A DNA stretch of 25,606 bases from VRUE01 sp047519745 (GTDB lineage: Bacteria; Actinomycetota; Thermoleophilia; Solirubrobacterales; 70-9): the NCBI GenBank assembly GCA_047519745.1, contig JAPVSJ010000019.1, forward strand, positions 1 through 25,606, given 5' to 3'. The translations under genes and the position numbers were made by a program. Under the pieces are notes generated by a model that saw nothing but the letters and a program-made list of their open reading frames with translations, had not been told where the DNA came from and did no database searches. Positions 23,650 through 25,606 of the stretch are shown one piece after another (within the stretch, counting starts at the first letter, position 1; each line of letters starts with the position of its first letter).

Positions 23650-24378
23650 TTGAAGCAGCTGAGCAAGCACCTGACCTTCGCCAACGCGATCTCCTGCATC
23701 GCCCTCTTCGTCGCGCTCAGCGGCGCCGCCTACGCGGCGACGACGACGCTGGGCAAGAAGTCGGTCAAGACGCAGAACCTGGCGAACGGCTCGGTGACGA
23801 CGCTGAAGCTGAAAGGCGGCTCGGTGACGAATCTGAAGATCGCCAACGGCGCCGTGACCGGCAACAAGATCGCCCCGGGCACGATCGGCTCCAGCCTGCT
23901 GGCAAACGGCTCGGTCCGCTCCGAACAGCTCGGCGGCGGCGTGGTCACCAGCGGCAAGCTGAAGAACGGTGCGGTGACCGGGGAAAAGCTCGCCGGCAAC
24001 GCAGTCGGCGCCAACCAGCTCGGACCCAACTCGGTAGCGACGGCCAAGATCCAGGACGGCGCGGTGAGTTCCTCCAAGCTCGCACCGAGCTTTCTCGGGC
24101 AGCTCGTCAAGAACGTCACCTACGTCGGCAAATCGAGCGGCGCTGTGAGCGAAACCAGCCCCCAGTCCGTCACGGCCGAATGCCCTGCTGGCAAGCAGGT
24201 GGTCGGTGGCGGTGCCAAACCGATCCTCGGGGACGCGGTCAAAACGCCGCTCCTGGCTTCCTCCTTGCCCTTCGTCAATGGGGAAAGCAAGCGCACCGGG
24301 TGGACCGCGTCGGCGGAAACCCAGGAAGCGGGCAAAACCTTCGCTGTCGAAGCAGTCGCCATCTGCGCCGAATTCTGA
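23650..24378 (+). CDS. Secreted decapeptide-repeat (beta-solenoid-like) surface protein
   Basis: This 242-residue protein has a signal peptide, LTFANAISCIALFVALSGAAYA (in parts: LTFANAIS, CIALFVALSGAAYA), a leader style I associate with Thermoleophilia exported proteins. Residues 33-144 are eleven back-to-back decapeptides in perfect register. Leu/Ile is at position 4, Gly or Asn at 7 and Val/Ile at 9, as in KLKNGAVTGE and KIANGAVTGN. Such a spacing suggests a beta-solenoid. A globular C-terminal domain follows (145-242) with AECPAGKQVVGGGAK and two cysteines (C183, C239) that may form a disulfide. No sortase or membrane anchor is seen. The start is TTG, chosen by a consensus AGGAGG. It probably follows the small acidic gene in one transcript. 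A role in adhesion or the envelope is inference. Confidence 0.85.
   Translation: MKQLSKHLTFANAISCIALFVALSGAAYAATTTLGKKSVKTQNLANGSVTTLKLKGGSVTNLKIANGAVTGNKIAPGTIGSSLLANGSVRSEQLGGGVVTSGKLKNGAVTGEKLAGNAVGANQLGPNSVATAKIQDGAVSSSKLAPSFLGQLVKNVTYVGKSSGAVSETSPQSVTAECPAGKQVVGGGAKPILGDAVKTPLLASSLPFVNGESKRTGWTASAETQEAGKTFAVEAVAICAEF
23746..24081 (+). repeat. 30-bp-period coding repeats of the surface protein
   Basis: There are eleven diverged in-frame 30-base units, each encoding a decapeptide of the form xxx(L/I)xxGx(V/I)x. The DNA has diverged more than the protein pattern, so the repeat is maintained by protein selection. A twelfth unit begins and ends at residue 144. Confidence 0.8.
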
Positions 24379-24406
24379 GTTCGCGGCTTCGCGTCTGAGT
24401 CTTAAA

Positions 24407-24412
24407 TAGACT
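24407..24412 (+). promoter_or_regulatory. -10 element of the carboxylase gene
   Basis: TAGACT lies 10 bases before ATG 24423, within the AT-rich patch CTTAAATAGACT. It implies a leader of 3-4 bases. Confidence 0.45.
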
Positions 24413-24422
24413 CCCGCGCCGC

Positions 24423-25606
24423 ATGCGCGAGAGGAATCCGGTCACCCACGAGGAGAAGCTCAACTACCTGCGCGAGCTGCGCGAGGAAGCGATCCACTCG
24501 GCCTCTGAGGAGGCCGTCGAGAAGCAGCACGCGAAGGGCAAGATGACCGCCCGCGAGCGGATCGAGAAGCTGCTCGACCCCGGCTCCTTCGAGGAGCTCG
24601 ACACCTTCGTCCGCCACCGGACCTACGACTTCGAGATGCAGAAACGGCGTCCCTGGGGCGATGCCGTCGTCACCGGCCACGGCACGATCGACGGCCGCAC
24701 CGTCTTCGTCTTCTCACAGGACTTCACCGTCTTCGGGGGCAGCCTCGGCGAGGTGATGGCGGAGAAGATGTGCAAGGTGATGGACCTGGCGGCGCAGGTC
24801 GGCGCGCCGGTGGTCGGCATCAACGACTCCGGCGGCGCCCGCATCCAAGAGGGCGTCGTCTCGCTCGGCGCTTATGGCGACGTCTTCGTCCGCAACGTGC
24901 AGTGCTCGGGCGTGATCCCGCAGATCAGCGTGATCATGGGGCCGTGCGCGGGCGGCGCCGTCTACTCGCCGGCGATGACCGACTTCATCTTCATGGTCAA
25001 AGAGACCTCGCACATGTTCATCACCGGCCCGGAAGTGATCAAGACGGTGACCGGCGAGGAAGTCGAGTTCGAGGAGCTCGGCGGGGCGATGAGCCACAAC
25101 TCGAAGTCCGGGGTCGCCCATTTCGCCTCCGAGGACGAGGAGAGCTGCCTCGAGGACGTGCGCTACCTGCTCGGCTTCCTGCCCTCCAACAACCTCGAGG
25201 CGCCGCCCCGCTTTGCCCCCTCCGACGATCCCGAGCGCGAAGACGAGGAGCTCGACACGCTCGTCCCCGACGACGCCTCCAAGCCCTACGACATGCGCGA
25301 GGTGATCACCCGCATCGTCGACGACGAGGAGTTCTTCGAGGTCCACGAGCACTTCGCCAAGAACATCGTCTGCGGCTTCTCGCGGCTTGACGGCTTCCCG
25401 ATCGGCATCGTCGGCAACCAGCCCGCCTTCCTCGCCGGCGTGCTTGACATCGAGGCCTCCGAGAAGGCGGCCCGCTTCGTCCGCACCTGCGACGCCTACA
25501 ACGTCCCGATCGTCACCTTCACCGACGTGCCCGGCTTCCTGCCCGGCACCGACCAGGAGTGGAACGGGATCATCCGCCACGGCGCCAAGCTGCTCTACGC
25601 CTTCAC
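24423..25606 (+). CDS. pccB: Propionyl/acyl-CoA carboxylase beta (carboxyltransferase) subunit, 3' truncated
   Basis: 394 codons are visible before the window ends, and full-length members are about 510-540 residues. After the N-terminal KMTARERIEKLLDPGSFEE, the first crotonase-like half has the acyl-CoA-side oxyanion region NDSGGARIQEGVVSL and MGPCAGGAVYSPAMTDF. The second half opens at YDMREVITRIVDDEEFFE and continues with VGNQPAFLAGVLDIEASEKAARF and TFTDVPGFLPGTDQEW (biotin side). It transfers the carboxyl group from biotin to propionyl-CoA to give methylmalonyl-CoA, and a biotin-carrying alpha subunit is required. The mutase 2 kb upstream uses the product, which supports a propionyl-CoA role; acetyl- or longer acyl-CoA activity cannot be excluded. 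The start sits behind a TAGACT -10. Confidence 0.93.
   Translation, partial: MRERNPVTHEEKLNYLRELREEAIHSASEEAVEKQHAKGKMTARERIEKLLDPGSFEELDTFVRHRTYDFEMQKRRPWGDAVVTGHGTIDGRTVFVFSQDFTVFGGSLGEVMAEKMCKVMDLAAQVGAPVVGINDSGGARIQEGVVSLGAYGDVFVRNVQCSGVIPQISVIMGPCAGGAVYSPAMTDFIFMVKETSHMFITGPEVIKTVTGEEVEFEELGGAMSHNSKSGVAHFASEDEESCLEDVRYLLGFLPSNNLEAPPRFAPSDDPEREDEELDTLVPDDASKPYDMREVITRIVDDEEFFEVHEHFAKNIVCGFSRLDGFPIGIVGNQPAFLAGVLDIEASEKAARFVRTCDAYNVPIVTFTDVPGFLPGTDQEWNGIIRHGAKLLYAF

Noticed and set aside
23746..24081. Regular 30-bp spacing considered as a CRISPR-like array
   Set aside because: The repeats are contiguous, coding, diverged in DNA but constant in protein pattern, and have no spacers.

Overview
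The window is chromosomal DNA from a very GC-rich actinobacterium. My best guess is class Thermoleophilia, order Solirubrobacterales or a relative. This rests on G/C-saturated third codon positions, a type-2 (actinobacterial) isoleucyl-tRNA synthetase, a PAC2-family protein, split methylmalonyl-CoA mutase, and a cell-surface repeat protein whose leader resembles those I associate with this class. No rRNA, tRNA, CRISPR array, insertion sequence or prophage module was seen. There is no gene-free stretch longer than about 190 bases.

Layout: (1) 1-4879: the end of an FAD/FeS lactate-dehydrogenase-like gene, a short-chain dehydrogenase and ileS. (2) 4880-6580: a small, less GC-rich islet with a bifunctional GH25 muramidase/M15 peptidase and a DUF3892 protein. 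(3) 6586-8951: a tautomerase and thioredoxin on the minus strand, divergent from polX. (4) 8953-11953: a small membrane protein and trehalose-phosphatase on the minus strand, divergent from two overlapping half-size TauE/SafE transporter genes and a PAC2 protein. (5) 11955-16305: an AddB/AdnB-like helicase-nuclease containing a 125-bp inverted-repeat insert, an IMPase-family phosphatase, and a small, very basic protein behind two tandem perfect LexA-type boxes. (6) 16312-19547: a sigma/anti-sigma fusion overlapping a secreted Ig-like protein gene. (7) 19703-25606: UDP-glucuronate decarboxylase, the catalytic subunit of methylmalonyl-CoA mutase, an AbiEi/DUF559 protein, a small acidic protein, a decapeptide-repeat surface protein and the start of a propionyl-CoA carboxylase beta subunit.

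The strongest non-coding signal is a window-wide promoter grammar. Eleven genes at the head of a transcription unit have TANNNT placed 6-10 bases before the start codon, which implies leaderless or nearly leaderless mRNAs. Genes inside operons, and a few special genes such as the basic protein, trxA and the repeat protein, use Shine-Dalgarno sequences instead. Convergent genes end within 1-25 bases of each other, and two convergent pairs have both stop codons inside one hairpin.

The most promising leads are the SOS-type promoter of the basic protein, the palindromic insert in the helicase-nuclease, and the membrane-tethered sigma/anti-sigma fusion with its coupled secreted partner. Methylmalonyl-CoA mutase and the carboxylase beta subunit lie close together and belong to the same propionyl-CoA/methylmalonyl-CoA route. 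Their partner subunits are not in the window.
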